Shown here: positions 11,205 to 21,336 of the stretch, piece after piece
How the letters are laid out: every line of letters begins with the position of its first letter
How positions within the stretch are numbered: the first letter of the stretch is position 1
From: Rhodocollybia butyracea
Lineage: Eukaryota; Basidiomycota; Agaricomycetes; Agaricales; Omphalotaceae
DNA length: 64,000 nt
Assembly (NCBI GenBank): GCA_015501585.1
Contig: JADNRY010000003.1
Location: forward strand, 434,001-498,000
Reading direction: 5' to 3'
Translations under genes and position numbers: made by a program
The notes under the pieces: generated by a model
Told to the model about the DNA's origin: nothing
The model's input: only the letters and a program-made list of their open reading frames with translations
Database searches by the model: none

Positions 11205-12280
11205 ATGACGTGCTTACCCTCCCCAAGCAATGACCAGGCATACTGCGTCGTGTCTGCTCTTGAAGCAGGACACATCAACTTCCCTGTTGACATGTTTATC
11301 GATAACGCAGCTCCAGGATACGCTATTCTAGTACCATCTCTCAGTTTTCTTCTACGCCATTCCAAGACCGACAAGAAGTTCATCTTCGATCTTGGTATCC
11401 GTAAAGATTTCGAAAACTATCCGCCTGCGGTTCGACAATTGGGCCAGTTGTTCTCTCCAACTGCATCTGCAAAACCTGGGTTTTGATCAAAGCAGTTGTA
11501 TTCAGTTGCTATTCAGTCCAAAGCATCTCAGAGAAAGGGTACTCGCTGTAGAGCACTCTGAAGTGCTCTGGGTTGCTTTGACAGCTTTGACAGCTTTGGA
11601 GCGCTCCAGAGTGCTCTAGAGCAGCCAAAGCTCGTCCCAGGTTTTGCAGATGTGTGCCACAGGACGTGGCAGAGTCCGTAATCAAAGGAGGCTTGTCACC
11701 TTCGGATATAGATACAGTCTGCATTTCACATTGTCATTGGGATCATGTTGGAAACCCAAAACAATTCCCCAATAGCGAGTTTATCGTTGGCGCAGCTTCA
11801 GATAGTCTTTTTCATCCTGGCTATCCCGAGGACCCGAATTCTATGTTTGCCAGTGACCTGCTTCCTGCAGGAAGAGCCCGATTCGTTGAGCTAAGTGACC
11901 AGCCCCCTCTTGGTCCATTCCCCCACGCTTTCGATTTCTACGGCGATGGTAGCGTCTACATTGTAGATGCCGCAGGCCATCTTCTAGGACATGTCGTACT
12001 CGTCGTGAGAACATCAGCAGATGGTGGATGGATTCTTCTTGGTGGAGACAGTGCACACCATTGGAATCTAATCACCGGAGAATCCAAGATTGCTGATGGT
12101 CTCCCGGTGTTTGGTGGTGGCTGTGCCCACATGGACAAGAAGACAGCAGAGTTGACTATACAGCGTATCCGAGAGTTCTGGACGCTACCCCGTACCAGAG
12201 TCATTCTGGCACATGATGAGCCTTGGTACAAGGCTAACAAAGATACGTCTTTTTGGCCTGCACAAATTAAATCAGAGTGA
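11205..12280 (+). CDS. Metallo-beta-lactamase-fold (AHL-lactonase-like) copy 1, interrupted by a TIR element that may be spliced
   Basis: Same protein as copy 2 but split by a 189 bp insertion after FSPT (residue ~86). Upstream reads MTCLPSPSNDQAYC to FENYPPAVRQLGQLFSPT; downstream resumes VPQDVAESVIKGGLS, then SHCHWDHVGN (HxHxDH zinc motif), DFYGDGSVYIVDAAGH, LLGGDSAHHW and ILAHDEPWYKAN. Unspliced, the frame stops inside the insertion. A GT at 11480 and an AG at 11639-11640 define a possible 161-nt intron; removing it restores the frame with ten extra residues from the element ends. The donor GTTTTG is weak, so splicing is inference. Without it this is a pseudogene. The start lies at the same place as in copy 2, although seven bases just upstream are missing. 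Confidence 0.6.
11464..11652. mobile_element. MITE-like insertion with 17-bp terminal inverted repeats
   Basis: The left end 11464-11480 reads catctgcaaaacctggg and the right end 11636-11652 is its exact reverse complement. Comparison with the uninterrupted sequence in copy 2 shows the insertion also duplicated TG (11462-11463 and 11653-11654), a 2-bp target site duplication. The interior has further self-complementarity: agagcactctg near 11550 pairs with cagagtgctct near 11609, and tttgatcaaa is palindromic. No coding capacity. The structure fits a small non-autonomous DNA transposon. The superfamily is not recognised; the TG duplication does not match the TA of mariner elements. Confidence 0.85.
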
Positions 12281-13219
12281 GTGGTGGACACTAAATGATG
12301 GCCGTTTTTTGCTACTACTGTCTACTTGTTTTGTGGTTGGATCAAAATCGTCAACTCGGATACCGTTATGTCCTGTTTCAATTTTGATTCGGTCGAATGC
12401 CTCTGGGAAGTTGAGTTGTTGAGGTTTTGGGACCAGTGGAACAGGGACTCCACATATTCCGCTTTCCTTTCTTCTCCGCTTCTTCTCCGCTCCTGTGCGG
12501 GTGTCAAGATTGCCAATGTCTGTGTACCTCATCCTTTCGTACGTAAGTTACTAGTTTTAGATGATAGATCTCATGGAAGGGTCAGGCGGAAAAAATACTG
12601 CGGAAAAACTACTACACCGCAATATTGAACAGCATTATTCCATAAGTATGTCTATCCGTCTTCTGTCTTCCACCCAAGCCTTGGGACAGAGCTGTCTCAT
12701 GCTAGATCAGGGTGAGCCTTTACAAGTGTTCCAAGATCATCTCGGAAAGTAATATTCTACTAGTCGAGACTTGATGCATTGACTGATGACCGATGCTCCT
12801 GCTTTGAGAGAATACTTGGTCTGTGTGATACGCCTAGAAACCTCTATCTTATTACTTAAATCGTCGTCCATAAAAACTAGCCACTAGAGTAGTAACGGTA
12901 ACCGTGTCTGTGATTCGCCAGATTTGAAGCCGGTAAATACTAACCTGAGAACGTTTGAGTTGTATAACTAGATATTGGCCTTTTGGATGCCTGAATCAAA
13001 GGCTTGCGGTAGTGATAGCGCAGTAGTATGAACAGTAAAACTACGTATGTAAGGATTACTAGTTCGGGGTCGATATAACTTGCTTGGACCTGATAAGATC
13101 GCCGATCGGGCGCTGATATCTTAGATAAGATTTCGAATTGTCTCCTCATGACCTCGTTCGTTTTTGTGCATCAGGCGGACTCTTACTAAGCCTAGAGCTC
13201 ATTTACTTTCGCTGTCACC

Positions 13220-14104
13220 ATGACAAGTTTACCATCCCCAAGCAATGACCAGGCATACTGCGTTGTGTCTGCTCTTGAAGCAGGACACCTCAATTTCCCT
13301 ATGGAAATGTTTATCGATAACGCAGTTCCAGGATACGCTGCTCTAGTACCATCTCTCAGTTTCCTTCTGCGCCACTCCAAGACCGACAAGAAGTTTATCT
13401 TCGATCTTGGCGTCCGTAAAGATTTCGAAAACTATCCACCTGCGGTTCAAAAATTGGGCGAGGTGTTCTCTCCAGCTGTGCCACAGGACGTGGCAGAGTC
13501 CGTAATCAAAGGAGGCTTATCACCCTCGGATGTAGATACAGTCTGCATCTCACATTGCCATTGGGATCATGTTGGAAACCCAAAACATTTTCCCAATAGC
13601 GAGTTTATCGTTGGCGCAGCTGCAGATAGTCTTTTTCGTCCTGGCTATCCTGAAGACCCGAATTCTGGGTTTTCCAGTGACCTACTTCCTGCAGGGAGAA
13701 CTCGATTCGTTGAGCTAAGTGACCAGCCCCCTCTTGGTCCATTCCCCCACGCTTTCGATTTCTATGGCGATGGTAGCGTTTACATTGTAGATGCCGCAGG
13801 CCATCTTCTAGGACATGTCGTACTCGTCGTGCGAACATCAGCAGATGGTGGGTGGATTCTTCTTGGTGGAGACAGCGCACACCATTGGAACCTAATCACT
13901 GGAGAATCCAAGATTGCTGATGGTCTACCGGTATTTGGTGGTGGTTGTGTTCACATGGACAAGAAGGCAGCAGAGTTGACTATCCAGCGTATCCGAGAGT
14001 TTTCGGAATTGCCTCGCACCAGAGTCATTCTGGCACATGATGAGCCCTGGTACAAGGCTAACAAAGATACATCTTTTTGGCCTGCGCAAATTAGATCAGA
14101 GTGA
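13220..14104 (+). CDS. Metallo-beta-lactamase-fold hydrolase (AHL-lactonase-like), copy 2, intact
   Basis: Uninterrupted 294-residue ORF without introns, unusual among the intron-rich neighbours. Zinc ligands of the superfamily are visible: SHCHWDHVGN at ~residues 112-121 (HxHxDH), the His of DAAGHLLGH near 195, LLGGDSAHHW near 216, and ILAHDEPWYKAN near 275. This HxHxDH-H-D-H pattern is that of N-acyl homoserine lactonases and related lactone or ester hydrolases. There is no signal peptide, so the enzyme is probably cytosolic. Intracellular lactonases of this fold have been reported from mushrooms as quorum-quenching enzymes; activity on acyl homoserine lactones here is inference. Start ATG at 13220 follows caccATG and aligns with copies 3 and 4. 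Confidence 0.88.
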   Translation: MTSLPSPSNDQAYCVVSALEAGHLNFPMEMFIDNAVPGYAALVPSLSFLLRHSKTDKKFIFDLGVRKDFENYPPAVQKLGEVFSPAVPQDVAESVIKGGLSPSDVDTVCISHCHWDHVGNPKHFPNSEFIVGAAADSLFRPGYPEDPNSGFSSDLLPAGRTRFVELSDQPPLGPFPHAFDFYGDGSVYIVDAAGHLLGHVVLVVRTSADGGWILLGGDSAHHWNLITGESKIADGLPVFGGGCVHMDKKAAELTIQRIREFSELPRTRVILAHDEPWYKANKDTSFWPAQIRSE

Positions 14105-14814
14105 GCGGCGGACGCTAAATAACAACCTTTTTTTGCTACTACTCTCTACTTGTCTTGTAGTTGGATCAAGATTGTCGACTCCGATACTGCTATGCTATGT
14201 TTCGATGTTGATTCGATCGAATGTCTCTGGGAAATTGAGCTCTCGAGGTTTTGCCAGTGGGGTTCTCGAGTGGGGACCAACGGAACAGGGGCTCCGGGTA
14301 TTCCGCTTTCTTCTCCGCTCCTATTCGGGTGTCAAGATTGCCAATGTTTGTGTACCTCATTCTTTCCTACTCACTAGTTTGGATGATTGATCTCATGGTC
14401 AGGCCAACTTATGATGAGCGTAGAACTCGCTACTTGTTCTCACTCGCTGACGAGAATTCCGGCGAGCAGTGGCCCAATTGAGCACTGTCGGAGAACAAGT
14501 TGGTACAGTTTTGTACATCCTCAGCTGGAAGTGACAGGGTATCAACTGAAGTTCGAAAACCTTAGCGCCCGGTGCCTCATGGTTGCCCCCCAAACAACTG
14601 CACTTAAAGAGGACGCGAGTTGAAGAACCTACCCTCCCGATTCTCCATACCTCGAAGGACTCCAGGCTACTCCGTAACTCTCTACCATGCCTCGAAATTA
14701 GCTTTGTTCTCTTTGATCTTAATAACTGACTGTGATTTTGCCTCGATCAGCCTACTCGCAAGAAAAGACCACTATTGCTTAAAGCAATGTTTACTTTGAG
14801 TGGTATTAATCTTT

Positions 14815-14894
14815 CTTTGGGAACTGTGGAACCGTCGATAGTATCGGAATCTTCCTGGTTCAGATGGTATCGACGATTCCACAATTCCCGAAAC
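14815..14894. repeat. Imperfect 33-bp inverted repeat (hairpin)
   Basis: The left arm 14815-14847 (central part ctgtggaaccgtcgata) and right arm 14862-14894 (central part tatcgacgattccacaa) are reverse complements at about 26 of 33 positions, with a ~14 nt loop. It lies between lactonase copies 2 and 3. It could be a decayed MITE, an attenuating hairpin or a small-RNA precursor; the sequence does not decide. Confidence 0.6.
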
Positions 14895-15014
14895 TTGCCT
14901 CGGAGCGGATCAGCTCGGCACAAGGGGAACCTAACGATTAATTTTTAACATTGACAATCGTAAGACCTTCTGCTTCTACTTAAAGTAGTGGGAGCATTCG
15001 CTCTGTAGCGCAAC

Positions 15015-15898
15015 ATGACGAGCTTACTTCCCCCAGACAATGACCAAGCATACTGTATTGTGTCTGCTCTTGAAGCAGGTCACTTCAATCTACCCATGAA
15101 AATGATTATCGATAATGCAGCTCCAGGATACATTGTTCCAGTACCATCCCTCAGTTTCCTCCTACGCCATTCCAAGAACGACAAGAAGTTGATATTTGAT
15201 CTTGGTATCCGTAAAGATCTCGAAAACTATCCACCCGTAGTTCAAAAGCTGATCCAGGGTTCCAATGCAACTGTGCCACAGGACGTGGTAGAGTCCTTGG
15301 TCAACGGGGGCCTATCACCTACAGATATAGATACAGTCTGCATTTCGCATTGCCATTGGGATCATGTTGGAAACCCCAAACAATTTCCCAATATTGAATT
15401 TATTGTTGGCGCAGCTGCAGATAGTCTTTTTCGTCCTGGCTATCCTGAAGACCCGAATTCTGAATTCCCTAGTGACTTGCTTCCTGCAGAACGAACTCGG
15501 TTCATCGAGCTGAGTGACCAACCCTCGCTTGGTCCATTCCCCAGGCTTTCGATTTCTATGGCGATGGTAGTGTCTACATTGTAGATGCCGCAGGCCATCT
15601 TCCAGGGCATATCGTACTCGTCGTACGAACATCAGCAGATGGCGGTTGGATTCTTCTTGGTGGAGACAGCGCACACCATTGGAACTTAATCACCGGAGAA
15701 TCCAAGATTGCCGACGGTCTTCCAATATTTGGTGGTGGTTGTGCTCATATGGACCGGAAGGCAGCAGAGTTGAATATCCTGCGTATCCGAGAGTTTCTGA
15801 AATTGCCTCGTACCAGAGTCATTCTGGCACATGATGAGCCCTGGTACAAGGACAACAAGGACACTTCTTTTTGGCCTGCACAAATCAAATCAGAGTGA
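15015..15898 (+). pseudogene. Metallo-beta-lactamase-fold (AHL-lactonase-like), copy 3, frameshifted
   Basis: Reads in frame from MTSLLPPDNDQAYC (15015) through SHCHWDHVGN and the SLGPFP block. Then one base is missing relative to copies 2 and 4 in the run ccattcccc near 15535-15543. The frame ends at 15584, while the remaining homology (GDGSVYIVDAAGH, LLGGDSAHHW, ILAHDEPWYKDN, ending IKSE) continues in another frame to 15898. The truncated product keeps the HxHxDH motif but loses the distal metal ligands, so it should be inactive. The single lesion and otherwise high conservation suggest a recent event or a consensus error in a C-run. Confidence 0.8.
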
Positions 15899-16328
15899 GT
15901 GGTGGACTTCGGCGAATCATCTGGATTCTGGATAGCGACTTTTTTTTTCAAGTTTTTTGGGGGATTATTTACTGTCTACTTGTTGGCTTGTGGTTGAACC
16001 TAACATCAGGATTCAGCACCATTTATGAGCATCTATGCTGTGGCTTTTTCAGTCTTGTGGCATCCGGATCCATTGGACGTGTTTCGGATCTCGTTCAGAT
16101 GACTCCAAATAAATATCCGTTTTCTTCTCCGTTCTCCTCCGCTCTCCCTTCCAACAGCACACCGTTCTAGTAATCAAACGCTAATCTCACGATGTCAAGA
16201 TTGCCAATCTCTTTCTCCTCATGACCTCGTAGTTTGGGCGATAAGTAGATCTCAGGGAAGGGTCAGGTGGATCCTTCATAAGCGTACAACACGTTTGCCA
16301 TTCTCACTAAGACTCTCCGTAGCCCAAC

Positions 16329-17219
16329 ATGACAAGCTTACCTTCCCCAGGCAATGACCAGGCATACTGCACTGTGTCCGCCCTTGAAGCAGGACATCTC
16401 AATCTACCTATGGAAATGTTTCTCGATAACGCAGCTCCAGGATACGCTGTTATAGCGCCATCTCTTAGTTTCCTTCTACGCCATTCCAAAACCGACAAGA
16501 AGTTTGTCTTCGATCTCGGTATCCGTAAGGACGTCGAAAACTTTCCGCCTATGATCCAAAAATGGATCATTGACGCCGGGTTTCATACGAATGTGCCACA
16601 GGATGTAGCAGATTCCTTAACCAAAGGGGGCTTGTCGCCTTCGGAGGTGGACACAGTCTGCATTTCGCATTGCCATTGGGACCATATTGGAAATACAAAA
16701 CAATTCCCCAATAATGAGTTCGTCGTTGGTGCAGCTGCAGTGGGGCTTTTTCATCCTGGCTACCCTGCAGACCCAAATTCTGGGTTTCCTAGCGACTTGC
16801 TTCCTGCAGAACGAACTCGGTTTGTCGAACTGAGTGACCAGCCCCCTCTTGGTCCATTCCCTCACGCCCTCGATTTCTACGGCGATGGTAGTGTCTACAT
16901 TGTAGACGCCGCAGGCCATCTCCCAGGGCATGTCGTACTCGTCGCACGAACATCAGCAGATGGTGGATGGATTCTTCTTGGTGGAGACAGTGCACACCAT
17001 TGGAATTTAATCACCGGAGAATCCAAGATTGCGATCCGTCGCCCTGGATTCCCCAATGGGTGTGCTCATATAGACGAGAAGCTAGCAGAGTTGAACATGC
17101 GTCGTATCCGAGAATTTATGGAGCTACCGCGCACCAGAGTCATTCTAGGACATGATGAGCCGTGGTACAAGGCTAACAAAGATACGTCTTTTTGGCCTGC
17201 GCATATCGAATCAAAGTGA
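16329..17219 (+). CDS. Metallo-beta-lactamase-fold hydrolase (AHL-lactonase-like), copy 4, intact
   Basis: Intronless 296-residue ORF. It shows SHCHWDHIGNTKQFP, DFYGDGSVYIVDAAGHLPGH, LLGGDSAHHW and ILGHDEPWYKANKDTSFWP, so the zinc-binding set is complete. It is the most divergent of the four in the middle (QKWIIDAGFHTN replaces a shorter segment of copy 2; IRRPGFPNGCAH replaces LPVFGGGC.H), which suggests it is the older paralogue or has a different substrate pocket. Start ATG 16329 (caacATG) matches copy 3. The same cytosolic lactonase-like role is inferred as for copy 2. Confidence 0.88.
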   Translation: MTSLPSPGNDQAYCTVSALEAGHLNLPMEMFLDNAAPGYAVIAPSLSFLLRHSKTDKKFVFDLGIRKDVENFPPMIQKWIIDAGFHTNVPQDVADSLTKGGLSPSEVDTVCISHCHWDHIGNTKQFPNNEFVVGAAAVGLFHPGYPADPNSGFPSDLLPAERTRFVELSDQPPLGPFPHALDFYGDGSVYIVDAAGHLPGHVVLVARTSADGGWILLGGDSAHHWNLITGESKIAIRRPGFPNGCAHIDEKLAELNMRRIREFMELPRTRVILGHDEPWYKANKDTSFWPAHIESK

Positions 17220-17457
17220 TTGGTGCATGCTGGGACCATGGAAATGACTACAGCCGTATCACCTACCACTACCACTACTAGATTTTGGTTGAATGTTATA
17301 CACGTACTGGCTTACATTGAAGCCGTCTCAGCTAGCGACCGTATTTCAAAGAGCAACTATGCTCGCGCTCGCCAGAATGACAGAATTATTAAATGACAAT
17401 GTTGAATGTGCGTAGTGTTTACGTTGGACGGAAAGGGAAAAAAATGAATTAAATAAC

Positions 17458-17866
17458 ATGCGTTTCATTCGTACACTCACTACGGCCACTGGGCGCTTAC
17501 CGCGCTTCACTCTTTATTCTGGACCTGCTTGTTCTCTTTGTGATGTACGTACTTTTTGGTTTATCTTCTGACTCTTCATTGATATGTTATCCAGACAGCC
17601 AAGGAAGAACTCGCCAAAGTCCAACAGAACGTGGGTTTGGTGCCTTTTGACTATAGACCTCAATCTTTACTCATAAGCAATGTTAGCGTCCATTTCACCT
17701 GGATATCGTGAACATTCAGGATCCAGGGGAGGAAAATTGGAAACGGAAATATGTATACTGGATTCCCGCTCTTCATCTAGAAGGGAAAGAGATCGCCAAA
17801 GGGAAATGGGATGCGGAAGTCGTGAAGGAAGCTCTGAAGCTCTGGGACCAACAGAACCTGCCATAG
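17458..17866 (+). CDS. Small glutaredoxin-like protein (YDR286C type)
   Basis: Three exons, 17458-17544, 17595-17630 and 17687-17866, encode 100 residues. Order of blocks: MRFIRTLTTATGRLPRFTLY, SGPACSLCD with the redox CxxC pair (C-S-L-C), TAKEELAKVQQN, RPFHLDIVNIQDPGEENW, RKYVYWIPALHLEGKEIAKG (cis-Pro of the thioredoxin fold in WIPAL) and EVVKEALKLWDQQ. This matches the glutaredoxin-like family of yeast YDR286C and human C5orf63. The Arg-rich N-terminus could be a mitochondrial presequence. Thiol-disulfide chemistry is inferred from the motif. A longer unrelated ORF (17680 onward) covers exon 3 in another frame and hides the gene. Immediately upstream of the zinc-knuckle gene on the same strand. 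Confidence 0.85.
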
Positions 17867-18006
17867 AACAAGATTTGAGCGAAGAGGACTCGAAATATTC
17901 CGAGTTCTTCTCCGCTCTCCCATCCGAGCACCTGTACTTCACTGACTCGCCGTCCGAGGCGTTCTCCCCAAATTGGGGAATATATACCAGAAATTCCAAC
18001 GAAATA

Positions 18007-18839
18007 ATGGGAGATAAACCCGAGGCATCTCAAACTAGTGATGAAATGCGGTCTATATCGCCCCATTGCTTTAACTGTGGTTCGCCTTCTCATATGGTCA
18101 GCACCTGTCCGGAACAATTCGATCGCTCGCTCGTAGCTCTTTCGCGACAAACGTACGACTTTTATCGAGAATCGTTTAGTCTCGATCGTATTGGCGGAAA
18201 CTTTTCAGAACGAATTTACTCTGTGGAGGACTGGAAGTGCAAAAGGCTCGCTTGGATAGACATGTTCAATCCGGGTGAGATTAAAGGATGCGACTTGCGT
18301 GATGCTCTGGGACTAACCTCAGGGGATGATGATGGCGAAGCTCAGAATGAATGGCTGCAAAACATGGCAATCTGGGGCTATCCTCCTGGCTGAGTAAGCG
18401 CCCGAGATCCAAGAGACCTCATGAGGGAACAGGTCTTGAACCAATATACTGGGATTGCCCAGGATGGACAAACGTTGTATCTGTATGGTGAAGACGGTGA
18501 AGAGGAGATAATACCAGATGGATCAGAACAACCATCCGATAGCAAGTTAGATGTTGGCCAAGCCTCGATACCTAGGCGATGGGCATCATATCCACCGTTG
18601 CAGTTTTCATCGTCTCTCCTACCGGTATATAATGGCCTTACGCTGCCTCCACTTGAAGAAGAGAAACAAACAATCTCATTTGCAATGATCCCCCTCCACC
18701 TAGTGAACCACCTCCCCCATTACCCCCTTCACCACCATTACCTGCATTGCCTCCACCACCACTACCTTTGAATACAAAGGCACTATCTGTCCACTCGCAG
18801 GATGATTCTGACATGGATCTGTCCGAAGATGATGATTAG
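18007..18839 (+). pseudogene. Zinc-knuckle/PSP-domain protein (ZCCHC8-like), with an in-frame TGA and a frame change
   Basis: The CCHC knuckle is CFNCGSPSHMVSTC (CX2CX4HX4C), at about residues 21-34 from a start at 18007. It is followed by the PSP domain (FNPGEIKGCDLRDALGL, then WLQNMAIWGYPPG). In the family GYPPG is followed by Trp-Val/Ser. Here that Trp codon is TGA (18391-18393), and the same frame continues with VSARDPRDLMREQ. Farther on, a Pro-rich tail (PPPPSEPPPPLPPSPP) ending in MDLSEDDD lies in a different frame, so a second lesion or an unseen intron sits near 18660-18690. Intact relatives work in RNA surveillance with Mtr4 (NEXT-type complexes). The start is uncertain; coding-like sequence extends upstream to ~17870. 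Confidence 0.6.
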
Positions 18840-18926
18840 CAGCCTGGGCTTATACTTGTCTATGTTTTAACTACAATAGCTAGGTAATACCTGAAAAGAC
18901 GTTTGAAATATCATATTGGAAACCAA

Positions 18927-21336
18927 TCATCGACCAGCTGCGACGTCAACAAGCCCATTCATCTGAGCACCACCGACCATACCTGAGATGGTTTTTTGCA
19001 AATCTGTCCACTCTGACTCTCTGGGTATCGCCATGTCACCAATGTCATATATATATAACCTTCCATCACTCCCGCCTATTGCAGCACGTCGACCATCTTT
19101 CTTATCCCACTGGAGCTTGTTTAGTGCACGCCCTGAACCGACCGATGTCGAAACCACAGGTACCTGCCAAGAATCTCAAGTACTCGTCAAATGAATCGCA
19201 ACTGGCACAAACCTCAGTATCCATGTTCAAATTCCACAAGTCAAATTTCCCTGATCCATCTACCGCACCAAACACCGCGGGATGTGTCGGATGCCATTTC
19301 ACGTCATACACTGGATCGTCCGACTCATCGAACGAATATAATGGTGAGATGGTGTGAGGTGTAGTCGACGGCTTTGAAAGTGACTTTCCACGCCATAGCT
19401 TCACTGTCCAGTCTACCGAGCTGGTCAGGAAGAGATCGGAAAAGTCAACTGATCCACTAGTTGGGTGGAAATGGAGACCCATAACAGGACCAGCATGGGC
19501 TTTGTATACATCGTACTGGTTCAACCCGGCTTTCGCCCCCGCGCGGTCGTACCGATTGGCCTGGTAGATGTTTCCTTCCTCCGTACCAACCCAGAACGCA
19601 GTTGTTTCGTTATCAGGGAAGTCCATGGTGGTAATCGCGACCTCACCGGTTTTGTTGTGACCAGCGTGTATCAGCTCTTGCGTTTCCTGTCCCCAAAATA
19701 TTGGATAAATAATATAAACCAAACTTCGAGATTTACCTGTGGCTGAGCAAGCATGTCCACTAACCAACTGCATACGGTACCATCTGTACTGCTGGTGATA
19801 AGGTTATGCGCATTCTGTGTTCCAACCATCTGCATTGCATAGACCGGATGTGTGTGTCCAGAAGCCGACAATGGGGTCTTGAGTACCGGAAGATGTTTCG
19901 AACGGTTATCCCACAAGAGAATTTGACCAGAATAAGTGCCTCCAAAGACGAGATTGGAGTGAAATGGTGAGAATGTAACCGAAAGAACATCGGACTATGA
20001 TATAACGGGTCAACAAGACCAAGTTCAGATCACGGCAGCGCTGGAGGCTTACGGACTTGGGAATGAAAGACGAACTCCGGTCGTTCGATCAGATGAAGGT
20101 TCCAGACAGCAACGATCCCGTCTGGTTCATTCAGTGCTGCAGAATTCTTGTTATAAGAAGCGACGCTAAGTTCCGGGTACTAGGGGAAGCTTAGCGATGC
20201 AGGGAGAACGTATTGCACGATGTTACCTGCGGGGACCAATCTACATCCGTTATAGACCGATTTCGAGTATATCGTTCATCATAAAACTCGCAAACCCGTT
20301 TTACGCGCCCTTCGGATTCGTCGCTAATATAATAAGGATAAAGTCAGAAGACTGGAGATCGAGATTTCTTTTTGAGCGAACCTCCCAGTTTCAGCCCCTA
20401 CCCTGTAGTCGCGAGTGTAGTCATAATCATTGAGAGCCCGGTAGAACATTTTTGTTGTAGAGTCAACAAATTCTAGGAGTTCTGGCGCGGCTAGTATGCT
20501 AGCTAGCTCTTCCGGAGGTATTTCTGTATTCAAAAAGTTCAGACCTGATAGTTCGTAAAGAAAGGGATGGTTGCACACCTCGAATTTCCTCTTCGATCTC
20601 CTTATCAAGTTGTACACTTTCCTCTTCCAACTCGCGATCCCGAGCAGCTTGTAGTGCTTCCAAGTCAACTTCAGATATGCCCCGTTGAACAGTTTCGTCT
20701 TCTTCTGGCGTCTCGGTCTCAATTTCCATAGTCTGTATTTCTTTATTGTATACAACCCGTTCCTAGTATTCCACATGAACGTCACGTAGTTTGTAACGCA
20801 AGAAAACGCGCGAACCTTTTTCGCCGGTAATTCGAATAGTTCCTGCTCAACATCTATTAAATCGGGAAGAAAGCGCGGTTCGCTGCATAACCAACTCGAA
20901 TCAGTTGATAACACAGTGAAAAGCAAAGTTGATACAGACCCTATTACATTATCGTTATTCGACGGGGCCAGTGTTGTCCCGATGATAGAGGCAAAGTCAC
21001 TATTGCGACTTTCCCTTCCTGACTGGGAGCTTGGAAGAAAAGCTCTGCCCATGGAAGGTGTACCAGGTAACGAAGACGATGGCGTTAGTTCAGCACTATC
21101 GAAATGTCCTCCATTTGCACTTGGGCCGCGACTAGTCCCTAAAACAGAGTTGAGCAAGTCTTCAACATCATTCTTTTGGGGTGTAGAAGGTCCTGGCTAC
21201 AGGGATCTCAGTACATATTAAGTGCTTAAACTTTGGAGCTCACCTTTTGCCTTTGTTCCCTGGCTTTTCGTAGTTCAGCAAGCTTTGCTCGCTTGGCTTC
21301 AATTTGTTGTCGTCTACTGTCTGCGGCCGACGACAT
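18927..21336 (-). CDS. Cytoplasmic dynein intermediate chain
   Basis: Begins at the ATG ending at 21336 with [20 protein letters not shown] then [10 protein letters not shown], the basic coiled N-terminus that binds dynactin p150. Ser-rich linker exons follow (21157-20900). Next come a YNKEIQTM segment and an acidic block, then [22 protein letters not shown]40 repeats fill the C-terminal half: [58 protein letters not shown] and [16 protein letters not shown] blocks. The last exon ends GLVDVAAGR at 18927. The protein is a non-catalytic dynein-1 subunit that links motor to cargo adaptors and light chains. Multiple short introns; the exact joins of the WD40 exons were not all verified. Confidence 0.88.

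Larger units (their letters stand above)
10589..14402 (+). repeat. Tandem ~2 kb duplication carrying lactonase-like copies 1 and 2
   Basis: Two adjacent blocks, about 10589-12599 and 12600-14402, align over flanks as well as the gene. Shared flank landmarks: the leader (aaaactacaccgcaatatt at 10594; a near-identical version at 12603), the ttccacccaagccttgggac string (10650; 12667), the gaagccggtaaatactaacc string (10941; 12927) and the aagcctagagctcatttact string just before each start codon. Downstream flanks also match up to the gatctcatgg string. The second block lacks the 189 bp insertion of the first. Copies 3 and 4 share mainly the coding region and short downstream patches, so this duplication is the most recent in the array. 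Confidence 0.85.

Noticed and set aside
10589..17219. Reading the lactonase-like array as a bacterial contaminant contig
   Set aside because: It is embedded among spliced eukaryotic genes on the same sequence and its flanks carry fungal-type spacer repeats.
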